64,000 nucleotides of DNA from Arthrobacter alpinus (lineage in GTDB: Bacteria > Actinomycetota > Actinomycetes > Actinomycetales > Micrococcaceae). Shown piece after piece: positions 49,465-59,803 of this stretch. Position 1 is the first letter of the stretch; each line of letters opens with the position of its first letter. The position numbers were made by a program, and so were the translations under genes. The notes beneath the pieces are model-generated. The model had not been told where the DNA came from, did not search any database, and worked only from the letters and a program-made list of their open reading frames with translations. The stretch lies in NCBI RefSeq assembly GCF_001294625.1, contig NZ_CP012677.1, positions 1,674,001 to 1,738,000 of the forward strand, read 5' to 3'.

Positions 49465-49550
49465 GCGCAACATTCTACGGCGGTGGTCACCGCGGAACGA
49501 GACGGTATTGAAGAATGTGGGGCACCCGCATGCCGGGGGCTTAAAGCACA

Positions 49551-49582
49551 AACGCCGGTCCTTTTGAAGGCAGACCGGCGTT
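49551..49582 (-). terminator. terminator after aspS
   Basis: AACGCCGGTC (49551-49560) and GACCGGCGTT (49573-49582) form a perfect 10-bp stem. On the minus strand it is followed by TGTGCTTT. It lies 10 bases after the aspS stop. Confidence 0.8.
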
Positions 49583-49592
49583 CGAGCGGGTT

Positions 49593-51380
49593 TTACTTGG
49601 CTCCGGGCTTGGCTTCCGGCTTGTCCTCGGGCTTGAAGTCCACGCCGGCTTCCTTGCGCTGCTGCGCCGTAATGGGTGCTGGAGCCTGCGTCAGGGGGTC
49701 GTAGCCGCCGCCGGACTTCGGGAACGCGATGACGTCGCGAATTGAATCCACACCCGCCAGCAAGGACACGGCACGGTCCCAGCCGATGGCGATGCCGCCA
49801 TGCGGCGGGGCGCCGAACTTGAAGCCTTCGAGCAGGAAGCCGAACTTCTCTTCCGCCTCGTCGCTGCTCAGGCCCATGACCTCAAAGACACGCTTTTGTA
49901 CGTCGTTGCGGTGGATACGGATGGAACCGCCACCGATTTCGTTGCCGTTGCACACGATGTCGTAGGCAAATGCCAGCGCGGACTCGGGGTCGGTGTCGAA
50001 GGTGTCCATGAACTCGGGCTTGGGCGAAGTAAACGCGTGGTGCACTGCCGTCCATTTACCGGCGCCAACAGCCACGTCACCGGAAGCAACGGCGGCGGCG
50101 GCGGGCTCAAACATGGGGGCGTCTACAATCCAGACGAAGGCCCAATCGGCTGGGTTAATCAGGCCGGTGCGGTGGCCGATCTCAACACGGGCGGCACCTA
50201 GCAGGGCGCGTGAGGGGGAAACCTCGCCGGCGGCGAAGAAGATGCAGTCACCGGGCTTGGCCCCCACGGCGTCGGCCAGGCCGGCACGCTCGGTGTCCGT
50301 CAGGTTCTTGGCAACCGGGCCGGTCAGCTCGCCGTCCTCCTTGTACAGGACGTAGGCCAAGCCCTTGGCGCCGCGCTGCTTGGCCCATTCCTGCCAGGCG
50401 TCCAGCTGGCGGCGGGGCTGTGAGGCACCGCCGGGCATGACCACGGCGCCCACGTAAGGCGCCTTGAACACACCAAATCCGGTGTCCTTAAAGAACTCCG
50501 TCATCTCCGTCAGTTCCTGGCCGAAGCGCAGGTCAGGCTTGTCTGAGCCGTAGCGGGCCATGGCGTCGCGGTAGGTCATGCGCGCAATCGGCAGCGGGAT
50601 TTCGACGTCGATCAGCTTCCACAGGGCGGAAACGATCTTTTCACCCAGGGCGATGATGTCATCCTGGTCAACGAAGCTTGCCTCAATGTCGAGCTGGGTG
50701 AACTCCGGCTGGCGGTCCGCACGGAAGTCCTCGTCGCGGTAGCAGCGGGCGATCTGGTAGTACTTCTCGAAGCCACCGACCTGCAGGAGCTGCTTGAACA
50801 GCTGCGGGGACTGCGGCAGCGCGTACCAGGAACCCGGAGCCAGGCGCGCCGGCACGACGAAGTCGCGGGCACCCTCAGGGGTGGAGCGTGTCAGTGTCGG
50901 GGTCTCGATTTCGGTGTAGCCCTGCTCGTGCAGCAGGTTCCGGGCCACCCGGTTGGCCTCGGAACGCAGGCGCAGGTTGCGCTGCATGCCCGGACGGCGC
51001 AGGTCCAGGTAGCGGTGCTTGAGGCGGGCTTCCTCACCGACCTCCACATGCTCGTCCACCTGGAATGGCAGCGGGGCTGCTTCGTTAAGGACAACGACGG
51101 TATCGGCGATGACTTCGATCTCACCCGTGTCCAGGGCCGGGTTATCGTTGCCGTCGGGGCGGCGGGAGACGACGCCGGTGATTTGCAGCACGTACTCGTT
51201 GCGCAGCGAATGGAACACGTCCTCTTCACGCACCACGATCTGCGAGACACCCGAGGCGTCACGCAGGTCAAGGAAAGCCACGCCGCCATGGTCGCGACGG
51301 CGGGCAACCCACCCCGAGAGAGTGACAGTTTCTCCGATATGCTCGGCCCGCAGGGAGCCCAGGTCATGTGTGCGCAGCAC
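49593..51380 (-). CDS. aspS: aspartate--tRNA ligase
   Basis: Class II synthetase, 595 residues. OB-fold anticodon domain at the N-terminus ([20 protein letters not shown]), motif 2 in [19 protein letters not shown], the GAD insertion (about 285-410) typical of bacterial AspRS, and motif 3 [19 protein letters not shown] 51380 is the normal start. The C-terminal tail after QRKEAGVDF is Lys/Pro-rich. Whether it also charges tRNA-Asn depends on gatCAB elsewhere, not in this window. Confidence 0.97.
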   Translation of the reverse strand: MLRTHDLGSLRAEHIGETVTLSGWVARRRDHGGVAFLDLRDASGVSQIVVREEDVFHSLRNEYVLQITGVVSRRPDGNDNPALDTGEIEVIADTVVVLNEAAPLPFQVDEHVEVGEEARLKHRYLDLRRPGMQRNLRLRSEANRVARNLLHEQGYTEIETPTLTRSTPEGARDFVVPARLAPGSWYALPQSPQLFKQLLQVGGFEKYYQIARCYRDEDFRADRQPEFTQLDIEASFVDQDDIIALGEKIVSALWKLIDVEIPLPIARMTYRDAMARYGSDKPDLRFGQELTEMTEFFKDTGFGVFKAPYVGAVVMPGGASQPRRQLDAWQEWAKQRGAKGLAYVLYKEDGELTGPVAKNLTDTERAGLADAVGAKPGDCIFFAAGEVSPSRALLGAARVEIGHRTGLINPADWAFVWIVDAPMFEPAAAAVASGDVAVGAGKWTAVHHAFTSPKPEFMDTFDTDPESALAFAYDIVCNGNEIGGGSIRIHRNDVQKRVFEVMGLSSDEAEEKFGFLLEGFKFGAPPHGGIAIGWDRAVSLLAGVDSIRDVIAFPKSGGGYDPLTQAPAPITAQQRKEAGVDFKPEDKPEAKPGAK

Positions 51381-51502
51381 AGCATTCCTTTCAATGGTGA
51401 TGAACGGCCCGATCCGGGCCGCAAAAATGAGTTTGTCTAGAAGTTTACCGGTGATTCGCTCCGGCGCTGCTCGAGGTGGCCGTCCCTGCCAGGAAGGTCC
51501 GG

Positions 51503-52852
51503 CTAGGCGACGAGGATTTGCGCAGTCAGGTCCTCGACGGGCGGCATCCAGGTGACCGGATCGGCCGCCACCTGCTCGCCGGAGCGGATGTCCTTGACCT
51601 GATGGGCGCCGGACTCGTCCGTGAACCAGACGTAGGGGATGCCGCGCTTGTCCGCGTACTTGATCTGTTTGCCGAACTTGTCGGCCTTGGCGGCGACCTC
51701 GGTGGAGATGCCGCGTGCGCGTAGCGCTGCGGCCACAACCTGTGCGTCCGACCAGCTGTCCTCATCGGCCAGGGTGACAAGGACAGCCGTGGGGACGCTG
51801 CGGGAGGCCTTGGCGAATTCCTGGCTGAGGATCCGGGCCACCAGGCGGGTAACGCCGATGGAAAGGCCGACGCCGGGGAACGTGCGGTTGCCCTTGGTGG
51901 CGAGGGCGTCGTAGCGCCCGCCGGAGCAGATGGAACCCAGGGCCTCGTGCCCCACCAGCACCGTCTCATAGACGGTGCCGGTGTAGTAGTCCAGGCCACG
52001 GGCGATCGACAGGTCCGCCACGACGGAGCCAGGGGCGCTCTTCACCGCGGCCGCGACAACCTGCTGAAGTTCGTTCAGGCCCTCTTCCATGAGCTCGTTA
52101 GTGACGCCCAACGCGCGCACAGCAGCCACAAAGGAGGTGTCCTCGGTGCGGATGGAGGCCAGTGCCAAAGCCTGGGCGGCCTGCTCGCCTGTGGCACCCA
52201 GCTCATTCTTCAGCAAGGTCGCCACAGCGTCCGCCCCGATCTTTTCCAGCTTGTCGATGCTGCGCAGCACCCCTGCCGTGTCGCTGAGCCCAATGCCGCG
52301 GTAGAAGCCTTCGGCCAGTTTCCTGTTGTTGATGCGCAGTTTGAACGCGGGGATCGGCAGGGCGGAGAGCGCCTCAGCGATCACCAGCGCAAGTTCCACG
52401 TCGAAGCGGAAGGGAAGTTCGCCGTCGGCCACCACATCGATGTCAGCCTGGGTGAACTCGCGGTAACGTCCCTCCTGGGGCCGCTCGCCGCGCCAGACTT
52501 TCTGGATCTGATAGCGGCGGAACGGGAAGGACAGGTAGCCGGCATTTTCCACCACGTAGCGGGCAAAGGGCACCGTCAGGTCAAAGTGCAGGGCCAACTG
52601 GTTGGGGTCCTCCTTGCCCCCGGCAGCTGCCGCGTTGCCGTCGTCGTCCTGTAGCCGGGACAGCGCATAAACTTCCTTGTCGATCTCACCCTTGCGCAGC
52701 AGGTGGCCAACGGTTTCCACGGCGCGTGTCTCGATTGAACTGAAGCCGTGCAATTCAAAGGTCCGGCGCAGGGTGTCCAGGACGTGCTGCTCTACCAGCC
52801 GCTCCGAAGGGAGCCACTCGGTGAAACCTGACAGGGAGGCGTTGCGTGCCAT
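51503..52852 (-). CDS. hisS: histidine--tRNA ligase
   Basis: Class II synthetase, 449 residues. Motif 2 [13 protein letters not shown], histidine-binding [11 protein letters not shown] and CSGGRYDAL, then a C-terminal anticodon domain. It lacks the short N-terminus of E. coli HisRS and begins [20 protein letters not shown] with a WLP motif typical of actinobacterial HisRS. GGAGAG upstream fixes ATG 52852. It lies 122 bases ahead of aspS on the same strand. Confidence 0.96.
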   Translation of the reverse strand: MARNASLSGFTEWLPSERLVEQHVLDTLRRTFELHGFSSIETRAVETVGHLLRKGEIDKEVYALSRLQDDDGNAAAAGGKEDPNQLALHFDLTVPFARYVVENAGYLSFPFRRYQIQKVWRGERPQEGRYREFTQADIDVVADGELPFRFDVELALVIAEALSALPIPAFKLRINNRKLAEGFYRGIGLSDTAGVLRSIDKLEKIGADAVATLLKNELGATGEQAAQALALASIRTEDTSFVAAVRALGVTNELMEEGLNELQQVVAAAVKSAPGSVVADLSIARGLDYYTGTVYETVLVGHEALGSICSGGRYDALATKGNRTFPGVGLSIGVTRLVARILSQEFAKASRSVPTAVLVTLADEDSWSDAQVVAAALRARGISTEVAAKADKFGKQIKYADKRGIPYVWFTDESGAHQVKDIRSGEQVAADPVTWMPPVEDLTAQILVA

Positions 52853-53134
52853 GGGTGGGCTCTCCTAAAACATTGGTGCACCTGGGCCGTGTGCACGAGG
52901 GGACACGGGCCTTGGCCTCACACCTCGGCCAGATGCGCATAAATAAAGTCATGATCTGCTCTTCAGGCTGTCAGGGACGCATCGGTAAAACAAATACGCT
53001 CTAAAATTAATACATGGGTAAACTGACATCCGGCTGCCATTTTATAAGGTTTCCCCGGCTGCCCCTAACTAGCTCCTGCACCGAACACGGTTGCGCGGGC
53101 CCCCACCCTTGAAGAAACGATGGAGAGCTGGCCG

Positions 53135-53929
53135 TTGGTTAACAGCAAAAAGGACGACCGCGAGGCAAAGGCACGCAGGGCACGCATGCAGGCCAACCAG
53201 GAACTGCACCAAACGCAGATTACCCGGCGCAAGCGTGACAATGTGATTGCTGCCGGCGCGATCGTGGTCGCCGTGGGAGTTGCCTGCGTTCTGGCACTGA
53301 CCGTCTTCACCGGCCCCAAGAATGACGTCGCGGGCGATATCCCCTCGGAAAGCCCCTCGACTTCCGCCAGCCCCACCGCTGTTGAGACGAACAGCCCCAC
53401 CGTCCCCAACGCCGACACCGCCGCGGGCAAGACCTTCACCGGCACGTTGACCCTGAACGGGCAGCAGCTGGGTGTCAGCCTCGACGGCACCACCGCCGCG
53501 CAGGCGTCAGCCGTCTTCAAATCCTTAGCAGATGAGAACTTCTTCGCCGGCAAGGACTGTCACAGGTTGGCCGACTCCGAAAACTTTGGAGTGCTGCAGT
53601 GCGGTTCCCTGAACGGGGATGGCAACGGCGACCCCAGCTACCAGTGGGGCCCAGTGGAGAACTCCCCGGCCGACGGCAAATACCCTGCAGGAACCATCGC
53701 CGTGGCCCGCGGCCAATCCACCTACAGCAATGGCACCCAGTTCTTTATCACGTTCAAGGACACCATCTTGCCCCAGGACACCGGCGGCTACACGATCGTT
53801 GGAAAGCTCACCAGCGGCCTTGACGTTGTCACAGCAATTGCCGACGCCGGCATCGTTCCAGGGGCAAACAGCGCAACCGACGGTGCACCCAAGACACCGG
53901 TGACGATAGACTCGTTTACGCTGAACTAA
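53135..53929 (+). CDS. cyclophilin-type peptidyl-prolyl cis-trans isomerase, membrane-anchored
   Basis: 264 residues: a charged cytoplasmic start, one transmembrane helix (VIAAGAIVVAVGVACVLALT), a Ser/Thr/Pro linker, then a cyclophilin domain outside the membrane (CHRLADSENFGVLQCGS, GTIAVARGQSTYSNGTQFFI). TTG at 53135 is chosen because GGAGAG lies 7 bases upstream; the in-frame ATG at 53120 has no ribosome site. Likely folds secreted proteins. Divergent from hisS across an AT-rich gap (52,853-53,134) that should hold both promoters. Confidence 0.88.
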   Translation: MVNSKKDDREAKARRARMQANQELHQTQITRRKRDNVIAAGAIVVAVGVACVLALTVFTGPKNDVAGDIPSESPSTSASPTAVETNSPTVPNADTAAGKTFTGTLTLNGQQLGVSLDGTTAAQASAVFKSLADENFFAGKDCHRLADSENFGVLQCGSLNGDGNGDPSYQWGPVENSPADGKYPAGTIAVARGQSTYSNGTQFFITFKDTILPQDTGGYTIVGKLTSGLDVVTAIADAGIVPGANSATDGAPKTPVTIDSFTLN

Positions 53930-54049
53930 ATATCTTGGCCGTACTTTCCCCGCGTGCACCTGCATGCAGGGCAAGCACAGCGATGACCGTGGCCACATCG
54001 AATTGTTTATTGACCTGACAGATTTCCCTCCAGCGAAAGACTTTTAGCG

Positions 54050-55543
54050 GTGACACACAGTCAAGAATCCGACGAAACAACGTCCACCATCACTGACCTT
54101 GGACAGGATGTTGCAAAGGTACACGCTCCTGTGATCGAGGTGGAAGAGACGACGCCGCAGGCCCCGGCCACGCCGTCAGCCCCGGCCCGCTCCCCCTCAC
54201 CGGCCACGTTTGCTGCACGCCCCAAGGCTCCGGGCGCCCCCGCAGCAACACCGGCACCGGCGCCGGTTGCGGCGCCGGTCCCGGCAGTGAACTTGGAAGA
54301 GGCCGCCAAATTTGGCCGCGCTGACGACGACGGTCACGTCTTCTTGCTCCTTGATGGGCAGGAATTCCCGGTTGGCCAGTTCCCTGGCGCCAGCAAGGAC
54401 GACGCTCTGGCGTACTTTGCCCGCAAGTTCGAGGACATCACGGCGGCCATCACCTTGCTGGAGCAGCGGGTTGAGGCCAAGGCCGCCACCGCTGACATGC
54501 CCAAGACTCTCGCGCACCTGCGTGAGCAGCTCGGCGAGCGGGTCTCGGTGGGTGACGTCAAGGGCGCACTGGCACGTGTGGACGCCCTCGAGGTGGGTGT
54601 CAAGGCTCTGCAGGCCCAGGAACGGGCAAGCCATGAGGCGGCACGTGCGGTTGAGCTGGCAGCCCGTGAGGCGATTGTCGCTGAAGCCGAGGCCGTGGCC
54701 GGCGAGGACCCCGCCACCATCTTGTGGAAAGTCAGCAGCGCCCGCATGAACGAACTCTTTGAAGCCTGGAAGCATGCGCAGAAGACCGGCATGCGGTTGG
54801 GTAGGGCCACCGAGGAGCAGCTGTGGAAGCGCTTCCGCAGCGCCCGCACCATTTTTGACCGCCACCGCCGCGCCTACTTCTCACAGCTGGATAACAACAA
54901 CGCCGAGGCAAAGAACGCCAAGGAGGCGTTGATTGCCGCCGCTGAAGAGCTGGCGACCTCTACCGACTGGGGTTTTGCCGCAGGCGAGTACCGGCGCCTC
55001 ATGGACCAGTGGAAGGCGTCACCTCGCGCCAGTCGAAAGGATGACGACGCGTTGTGGAACCGTTTCCGTGCGGCCCAGGACAAGTTCTTCCAGGCCCGCC
55101 AAGGCGCCAATGACGCCATCGATGAGGAGTTTGGCGCCAACCTAGTCGTCAAGGAAGTGCTGCTCACCGAGGCCCAGGCCCTGCTGCCCATCAAGGACCT
55201 TGCCTCCGCCAAGAAGAACTTGCAGTCGATCCGTGACCGCTGGGAGGGCGCCGGGAAGGTACCCCGGGCGGACATGGCGCGTATTGAGGCAGCATTCCGT
55301 AAGGTTGAGGATGCTCTCAAAGCCGCCGATGAGGACAACTGGCGCCGCAGCGATCCTGAGGCCAAGGCACGCACCAGCAGCGCCTTGAGCCAGTTGGAGG
55401 CCACGATCGCTTCCTTGAAGGAGGATCTGGCGAAGGCTGAAAAGGCCGGAGATGCCCGCAAGGTCGCCAAGGCCAGTGAGGCGTTGGCAGCCCGCGAGCT
55501 GTGGCTGGAACAGATTCGCAAGGCTGCGGAAGACTTCAGCTAG
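54050..55543 (+). CDS. DUF349 domain protein
   Basis: 497 residues: an Ala/Pro-rich tail (to about 85), a small conserved region (DDDGHVFLLLDGQEFPVGQF), then helical DUF349 repeats, seen as KRFRSARTIFDRHRRAYF, WNRFRAAQDKFFQARQGA and the SIRDRWEGAGKVPRADMARI segment. Coiled-coil character throughout. Function unknown; often placed near relA in actinobacteria, as here. GTG 54050 is used; no strong ribosome site is visible. A good terminator follows. Confidence 0.85.
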   Translation: MTHSQESDETTSTITDLGQDVAKVHAPVIEVEETTPQAPATPSAPARSPSPATFAARPKAPGAPAATPAPAPVAAPVPAVNLEEAAKFGRADDDGHVFLLLDGQEFPVGQFPGASKDDALAYFARKFEDITAAITLLEQRVEAKAATADMPKTLAHLREQLGERVSVGDVKGALARVDALEVGVKALQAQERASHEAARAVELAAREAIVAEAEAVAGEDPATILWKVSSARMNELFEAWKHAQKTGMRLGRATEEQLWKRFRSARTIFDRHRRAYFSQLDNNNAEAKNAKEALIAAAEELATSTDWGFAAGEYRRLMDQWKASPRASRKDDDALWNRFRAAQDKFFQARQGANDAIDEEFGANLVVKEVLLTEAQALLPIKDLASAKKNLQSIRDRWEGAGKVPRADMARIEAAFRKVEDALKAADEDNWRRSDPEAKARTSSALSQLEATIASLKEDLAKAEKAGDARKVAKASEALAARELWLEQIRKAAEDFS

Positions 55544-55562
55544 AAATCTTTTGCTCACATAA

Positions 55563-55610
55563 AGCCTCCGGGCGCGGGTTGTCCACAATCCGCGCCCGGG
55601 GGCCTTTTTT
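55563..55610 (+). terminator. terminator after the DUF349 gene
   Basis: CTCCGGGCGCGG pairs with CCGCGCCCGGGGG around GTTGTCCACAAT-like loop bases and is followed by CCTTTTTT on the plus strand. It lies 20 bases past the stop and is one of the best-formed terminators in the window. Confidence 0.85.
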
Positions 55611-55639
55611 GTGGCTTCCGTTGGGGGCAAGGTGGAGGC

Positions 55640-56221
55640 ATGAGTATTCCGCCGGTGGCAACACCAATTTTGACTCCTGGGTGCGAGTTCACCGTGGCCG
55701 AGTTGTCCGCCATGGCCCTGGACGGGGTTTTGGTCAGCGTGTATGGGCTGGCGTTTCGCCCCGTGGCGGAGGCTGAATCCACTTCACTTCGCGCCGCTGC
55801 GCTGGCCCACCAGATCCCGGCGGCCCTTGCCGATCGTGCGGCACTGACCCGCCTTTCAGCTGCATGGGTGTATGGTTGCGCACCTGCGCCGGCACTGATT
55901 TCCCTGGCGATCAACAGCGCTCACCGCAGCACTGCCCTGCCGTCCCACAGTGGCTGTGTGCTGCATGAGGTCCGGCTGGAGGCGTACGACGTCGAACGCC
56001 AAGGGGGTGCGCTGCTCACCAGTGCGGTCCGGACGGCTGTTGACGTGGCCATCCATGAGCGGCCTGAAACCGCCACGGCGGTACTCCGGGCCATGGCGGT
56101 CCGCCCAGAACTGTACTGCCCGCTGGGCCGCATCCGTAGCGCCCTGGCTAACACCGTACACAGGCCCGGCAAGCTCCGGGCGCAACAGCTCCTCGAGGAC
56201 ATGCTCAGCCGCGGTGGCTGA
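55640..56221 (+). CDS. hypothetical protein, AbiEi-antitoxin-like
   Basis: 193 residues. The build (ELSAMALDGVLVSVYGLAFR, then RAALTRLSAAWVYGC, then TSAVRTAVDVAIHERP) resembles Micrococcaceae proteins annotated as type IV toxin-antitoxin AbiEi-like, which combine a winged-helix start with a DNA-binding or nuclease-like C-terminal part. No AbiEii nucleotidyltransferase toxin is adjacent, so it would be an orphan. It lies between a terminator and the convergent relA. Assignment is tentative. Confidence 0.6.
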   Translation: MSIPPVATPILTPGCEFTVAELSAMALDGVLVSVYGLAFRPVAEAESTSLRAAALAHQIPAALADRAALTRLSAAWVYGCAPAPALISLAINSAHRSTALPSHSGCVLHEVRLEAYDVERQGGALLTSAVRTAVDVAIHERPETATAVLRAMAVRPELYCPLGRIRSALANTVHRPGKLRAQQLLEDMLSRGG

Positions 56222-56253
56222 CTACACGCGTGTCTGACTAGCTCCGTGGATGA

Positions 56254-58611
56254 CTAGACGCGGCGCTGGGTCCCCGAAGTCCTGTAGACGTCGTAGACAC
56301 CGTCAATGCGGCGCACAGCGTTGAGGACGTGGTGGAGGTACTTGGGGTCGCCCATTTCAAAAGCAAAGCGCGAGACAGCCACCCGGTCGCGGGAGGTGTT
56401 GACGCTGGCGGCCAGAATATTCACATGGCTCTCGGCCAGTACCCGTGTCACATCGGAGAGCAGGCTCTTACGGTCAAGGGCTTCCACTTGGATCTCCACC
56501 AGGAAAACCCCGGACTGTGTGGGTGCCCAATCGACTTCCACCAGTTTGTCCGGCTCACTCTTGAGGTGCAACAGGTTCGGGCAGTCCTGGCGGTGGACTG
56601 ACACGCCGGAGCCCTTGGTCACATACCCGGCGATGGGGTCCGGCGGCACGGGGGTGCAACAGCGTGCCAACTTGACCAGCACCTCGCCCACGCCGTGCAC
56701 TATGACACCGGAGTTTGACACCCTGGAGCGCGTGGTGGAGACGTGCGTGTCAATGGGAGGCGCCGCATCCTCAATGTCATCGTTGACGCCCAAGACGTCA
56801 CGGAGGCGTTCCATGACGGACTGGGCCGAGGTATGTCCGTCACCCACAGCAGCGTAGAGGCCGGCGATGTCAACATATCTAAAATGCTGGGTGACGGCCA
56901 TGAGCGCATCATGGGTCATCATCTTTTGTAGTGGCAGGTTCTGCTTGCGCATGGCCTTCGTGAGAAGTTCCTTGCCCTTTTCTATGGACTCTTCGCGGCG
57001 TTCCTTACTAAACCACTGCCGAATCTTGTTTCTGGCCCGTGGACTCTTGACAAAGTTCTGCCAATCCTGGCTCGGCCCGGCACCCTCGGCCTTGGAAGTG
57101 AAGATCTCCACGGTGTCACCGTGTTCGAGCTCGCTGTTGAGCGGGACCAGCTTGCCGTTGACACGAGCACCGATGGTGCGGTGGCCAACCTCCGTATGGA
57201 CGGCGTAGGCAAAGTCGACGGGGGTGGAGCCGGCCGGCAGGGAAATCACCTGCCCCTTGGGCGTGTAGACAAACACTTCCCTGGCGTTCATCTCGTACCG
57301 CAGGGAATCCAGGAATTCATTAGGATCGGTAGTTTCCTGTTGCCAGTCAACTAGGGTGCGAAGCCAATTCATGTCTTCCTGGCCGGAAACGGTGCTCTTG
57401 TTGCCGGTCTTGTATTTCCAGTGCGCTGCCACACCATATTCTGCACGCTGGTGCATCTCGTGGGTGCGGATCTGAATTTCAACCGGTTTGCCGTCGGGCC
57501 CGATCACCGTGGTGTGCAGCGATTGGTACATGTTGAACTTGGGCATGGCTATATAGTCTTTGAAACGGCCCGGTAGCGGGTTCCACCGGGCGTGGATGGC
57601 ACCCAGCGTGGCGTAACAGTCCCGTACTGTGTCGACCAGGATCCGTACACCCATCAAGTCATTGATGTCATCAAAGTCCTTGGCGCGGACAACCATCTTT
57701 TGGTATACGGAATAGTAGTGCTTGGGCCGCCCGGTGATCTCGGCCTTGATCTTGGCGGTCTTCAAATCTTCGTTGATTTGGCGCCGAATGACGCTCAAGT
57801 GCTTTTCCCGCTCGGGCGAACGGTCTTGGACCATGCGCACCAACTCTTCGTAGACCTTAGGGTACAGGGCGGCAAAAGAGAGATCTTCGAGTTCCCACTT
57901 GATCGTGTTCATGCCCAGCCTGTGGGCTAGGGGGGCAAAGATGTCAAGCGTTTCTCTGGCTTTTTTCCCCGAGGATTCAGCCGAGACAAATCGCCAGGTC
58001 CGCGCATTGTGCAATCTGTCAGCCAGTTTGATGACAAGCACTCTAATATCCTGGGCCATGGCGATGACCATCTTGCGGACGGTCTCAGCCTGGGCGGACT
58101 CCCCAAACTCCACCTTGTCCAGTTTTGTAACACCATCGACAAGTTTGGCGATCTCCTCACCGAACTCCTCACGCAGCTCCGCCAAGGTATAAGACGTGTC
58201 CTCTACCGTGTCGTGGAGCAAAGCGGCTGCAAGGGTGGCCCCGCTCATGCCAAGTTCAGCCAGGATGGTGGCAACGGCCACCGGGTGCGTGATATAGGGG
58301 TCACCGCTTTTGCGTTTCTGGCCCTCATGAAACTTTTCAGCGACACTGAACGCACGCTGGATGAGCTCAAAATCCTCTTTGGGATTGTTCGCCCGGACAA
58401 TGCGCAGCATGGGTTCCAAGATGGGCGAGTAGCTTTCGGTGGACCACCCGGTCAGCCGCGCCAGGCGGGACCGCGTCCTTTCGCGACGCCCCGGAAAGGT
58501 GGGGCGTACTTCCACGGGATGGCGAGCCAGCTCGTTGCCGGGACCGTTTCCGGTGCCCTTCACCGACTCTTCGTTTGCCAATACCTCATGCGAGGGCGAC
58601 GGATCGTTCAC
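56254..58611 (-). CDS. relA: bifunctional (p)ppGpp synthetase/hydrolase, RelA/SpoT (Rsh) family
   Basis: Stringent-response enzyme. 785 residues: HD hydrolase domain with [13 protein letters not shown] and [14 protein letters not shown], synthetase domain with [13 protein letters not shown] and [16 protein letters not shown] domain ([20 protein letters not shown]), a zinc-finger/helical part with [10 protein letters not shown], and a C-terminal ACT domain. The synthetase loop reads VRAKDFDDI (RxKD class), which fits a bifunctional Rel rather than a synthesis-only RelA. Separated from secF by 199 bases. Confidence 0.96.
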   Translation of the reverse strand: MNDPSPSHEVLANEESVKGTGNGPGNELARHPVEVRPTFPGRRERTRSRLARLTGWSTESYSPILEPMLRIVRANNPKEDFELIQRAFSVAEKFHEGQKRKSGDPYITHPVAVATILAELGMSGATLAAALLHDTVEDTSYTLAELREEFGEEIAKLVDGVTKLDKVEFGESAQAETVRKMVIAMAQDIRVLVIKLADRLHNARTWRFVSAESSGKKARETLDIFAPLAHRLGMNTIKWELEDLSFAALYPKVYEELVRMVQDRSPEREKHLSVIRRQINEDLKTAKIKAEITGRPKHYYSVYQKMVVRAKDFDDINDLMGVRILVDTVRDCYATLGAIHARWNPLPGRFKDYIAMPKFNMYQSLHTTVIGPDGKPVEIQIRTHEMHQRAEYGVAAHWKYKTGNKSTVSGQEDMNWLRTLVDWQQETTDPNEFLDSLRYEMNAREVFVYTPKGQVISLPAGSTPVDFAYAVHTEVGHRTIGARVNGKLVPLNSELEHGDTVEIFTSKAEGAGPSQDWQNFVKSPRARNKIRQWFSKERREESIEKGKELLTKAMRKQNLPLQKMMTHDALMAVTQHFRYVDIAGLYAAVGDGHTSAQSVMERLRDVLGVNDDIEDAAPPIDTHVSTTRSRVSNSGVIVHGVGEVLVKLARCCTPVPPDPIAGYVTKGSGVSVHRQDCPNLLHLKSEPDKLVEVDWAPTQSGVFLVEIQVEALDRKSLLSDVTRVLAESHVNILAASVNTSRDRVAVSRFAFEMGDPKYLHHVLNAVRRIDGVYDVYRTSGTQRRV

Positions 58612-58750
58612 AACGCATCACCTCCCTCTGTTCCCATTGTGTCCACAGCCCTTTCATAAAAAGGCTTATAGGGCACATGCTTCAAGCATCTCCCTAGTCT
58701 AATCCCGGTGCCTTTGCACTTCTGACCAGCCTTGTGCCCGCTGCCGCGCC

Positions 58751-58790
58751 AAAAAAAGGAAGGCCGGGATATGGATTCCCGGCCTTCCTT
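58751..58790 (-). terminator. terminator of the secDF operon
   Basis: AAGGAAGGCCGGGA and TCCCGGCCTTCCTT form a stem of about 14 bp with a small loop, followed on the minus strand by seven T residues. It lies 20 bases past the secF stop and before relA. Confidence 0.9.
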
Positions 58791-58810
58791 GAACACGCTA
58801 CTGATCGAGG

Positions 58811-59803
58811 TTATGCGTCTACTGTCTCCGCGCCGCGGCGAGCCTGTACCTTCTTGGCCTGCTTCGCCAGGGCCGGCTCGTTCTGACGCAACCACGCATA
58901 CATGGGCGCGGCGATGAAGATCGTTGAGAAAGTACTGACGATGATCCCGATGAACAAGGCCAGGGACAAGTCCCGCAGGGTACCGGCACCAAGGAGGAAC
59001 GCCCCGATGAACAGGATGGACCCCACCGGCAGCACAGCCACCATCATGGTGTTAATGGAGCGGACCAGCGTTTGGTTGACGGCCAAGTTGACCTCTTCAC
59101 CAAACGTCCGCCGGGTAGAGGTGGCAATGTCGGCCGTATTTTCACGTATCTTGTCAAAGACAACCACTGTGTCGTACAGCGAATAACTCAGAATCGTCAA
59201 GAACCCGATGATGGCCGACGGCGTCACCTCAAAGTTGGAGGCAGCGTAGAAACCTGCCGTCACCACCATAACGACCAACAAACCAATAATTGCGGCGATG
59301 GACATGCGCCACGTTCGGAAATACAGGGCCATCAGTACTGTGGCAAGCAACACGAAGACGAAGAAGCCGATGATCGCCTGCCGCGAAACGTCCTGCCCCC
59401 AGGTGGGCCCAACAAATGTTGAGGTGATGTGTTCCTCGGTAACACCGTAGGCAGCCTTCAGGCTGTCCTTCACCCTCAGGGTCTGGTCATCTGAGAGCCT
59501 GTCCGTCTGAACTTGCATGGTGGAACCGGCAATGTTCGTCACCACGGCGACAGTGCCTGGCACCGCCTCAGCAACAGCTTTCTCGCCCAGGGCAGACTCC
59601 TTGTGTGCAACATCGGAGATGGTGAACTGTGAACCACCCCGGAACTCAATGCCAAAGTTAAAACCGCCGCCCAGCATGGGAAAAAGGATGGAAAGCAACA
59701 CGGCAATACCGGCGATGCTGAACCAGATCTTGCGTTTTCCCACAAAATTGTAGGAACGCTCACCCGTGTAAAGCTCATTACCAAAAGTGGCGAAACTCTT
59801 CAT
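58811..59803 (-). CDS. secF: protein translocase subunit SecF
   Basis: Works with SecD on the outer side of the membrane to pull proteins through SecYEG using the proton gradient. 330 residues, six transmembrane helices, family motif FNFGIEFRGGSQFTI in the first periplasmic-type domain and SYSLYDTVVVFDKIRENTAD in the cytoplasmic loop. Its start overlaps the secD stop by one base (TAATG), and a strong terminator follows. Confidence 0.96.
   Translation of the reverse strand: MKSFATFGNELYTGERSYNFVGKRKIWFSIAGIAVLLSILFPMLGGGFNFGIEFRGGSQFTISDVAHKESALGEKAVAEAVPGTVAVVTNIAGSTMQVQTDRLSDDQTLRVKDSLKAAYGVTEEHITSTFVGPTWGQDVSRQAIIGFFVFVLLATVLMALYFRTWRMSIAAIIGLLVVMVVTAGFYAASNFEVTPSAIIGFLTILSYSLYDTVVVFDKIRENTADIATSTRRTFGEEVNLAVNQTLVRSINTMMVAVLPVGSILFIGAFLLGAGTLRDLSLALFIGIIVSTFSTIFIAAPMYAWLRQNEPALAKQAKKVQARRGAETVDA

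Noticed and set aside
52853..53134. His-codon leader peptide ahead of hisS
   Set aside because: A minus-strand frame upstream has no run of His codons and no terminator between it and hisS.
53959..53970. Palindrome CCTGCATGCAGG between the cyclophilin and DUF349 genes
   Set aside because: A perfect 12-bp palindrome with no loop or T-run; could be chance in GC-rich DNA and nothing ties it to a function.
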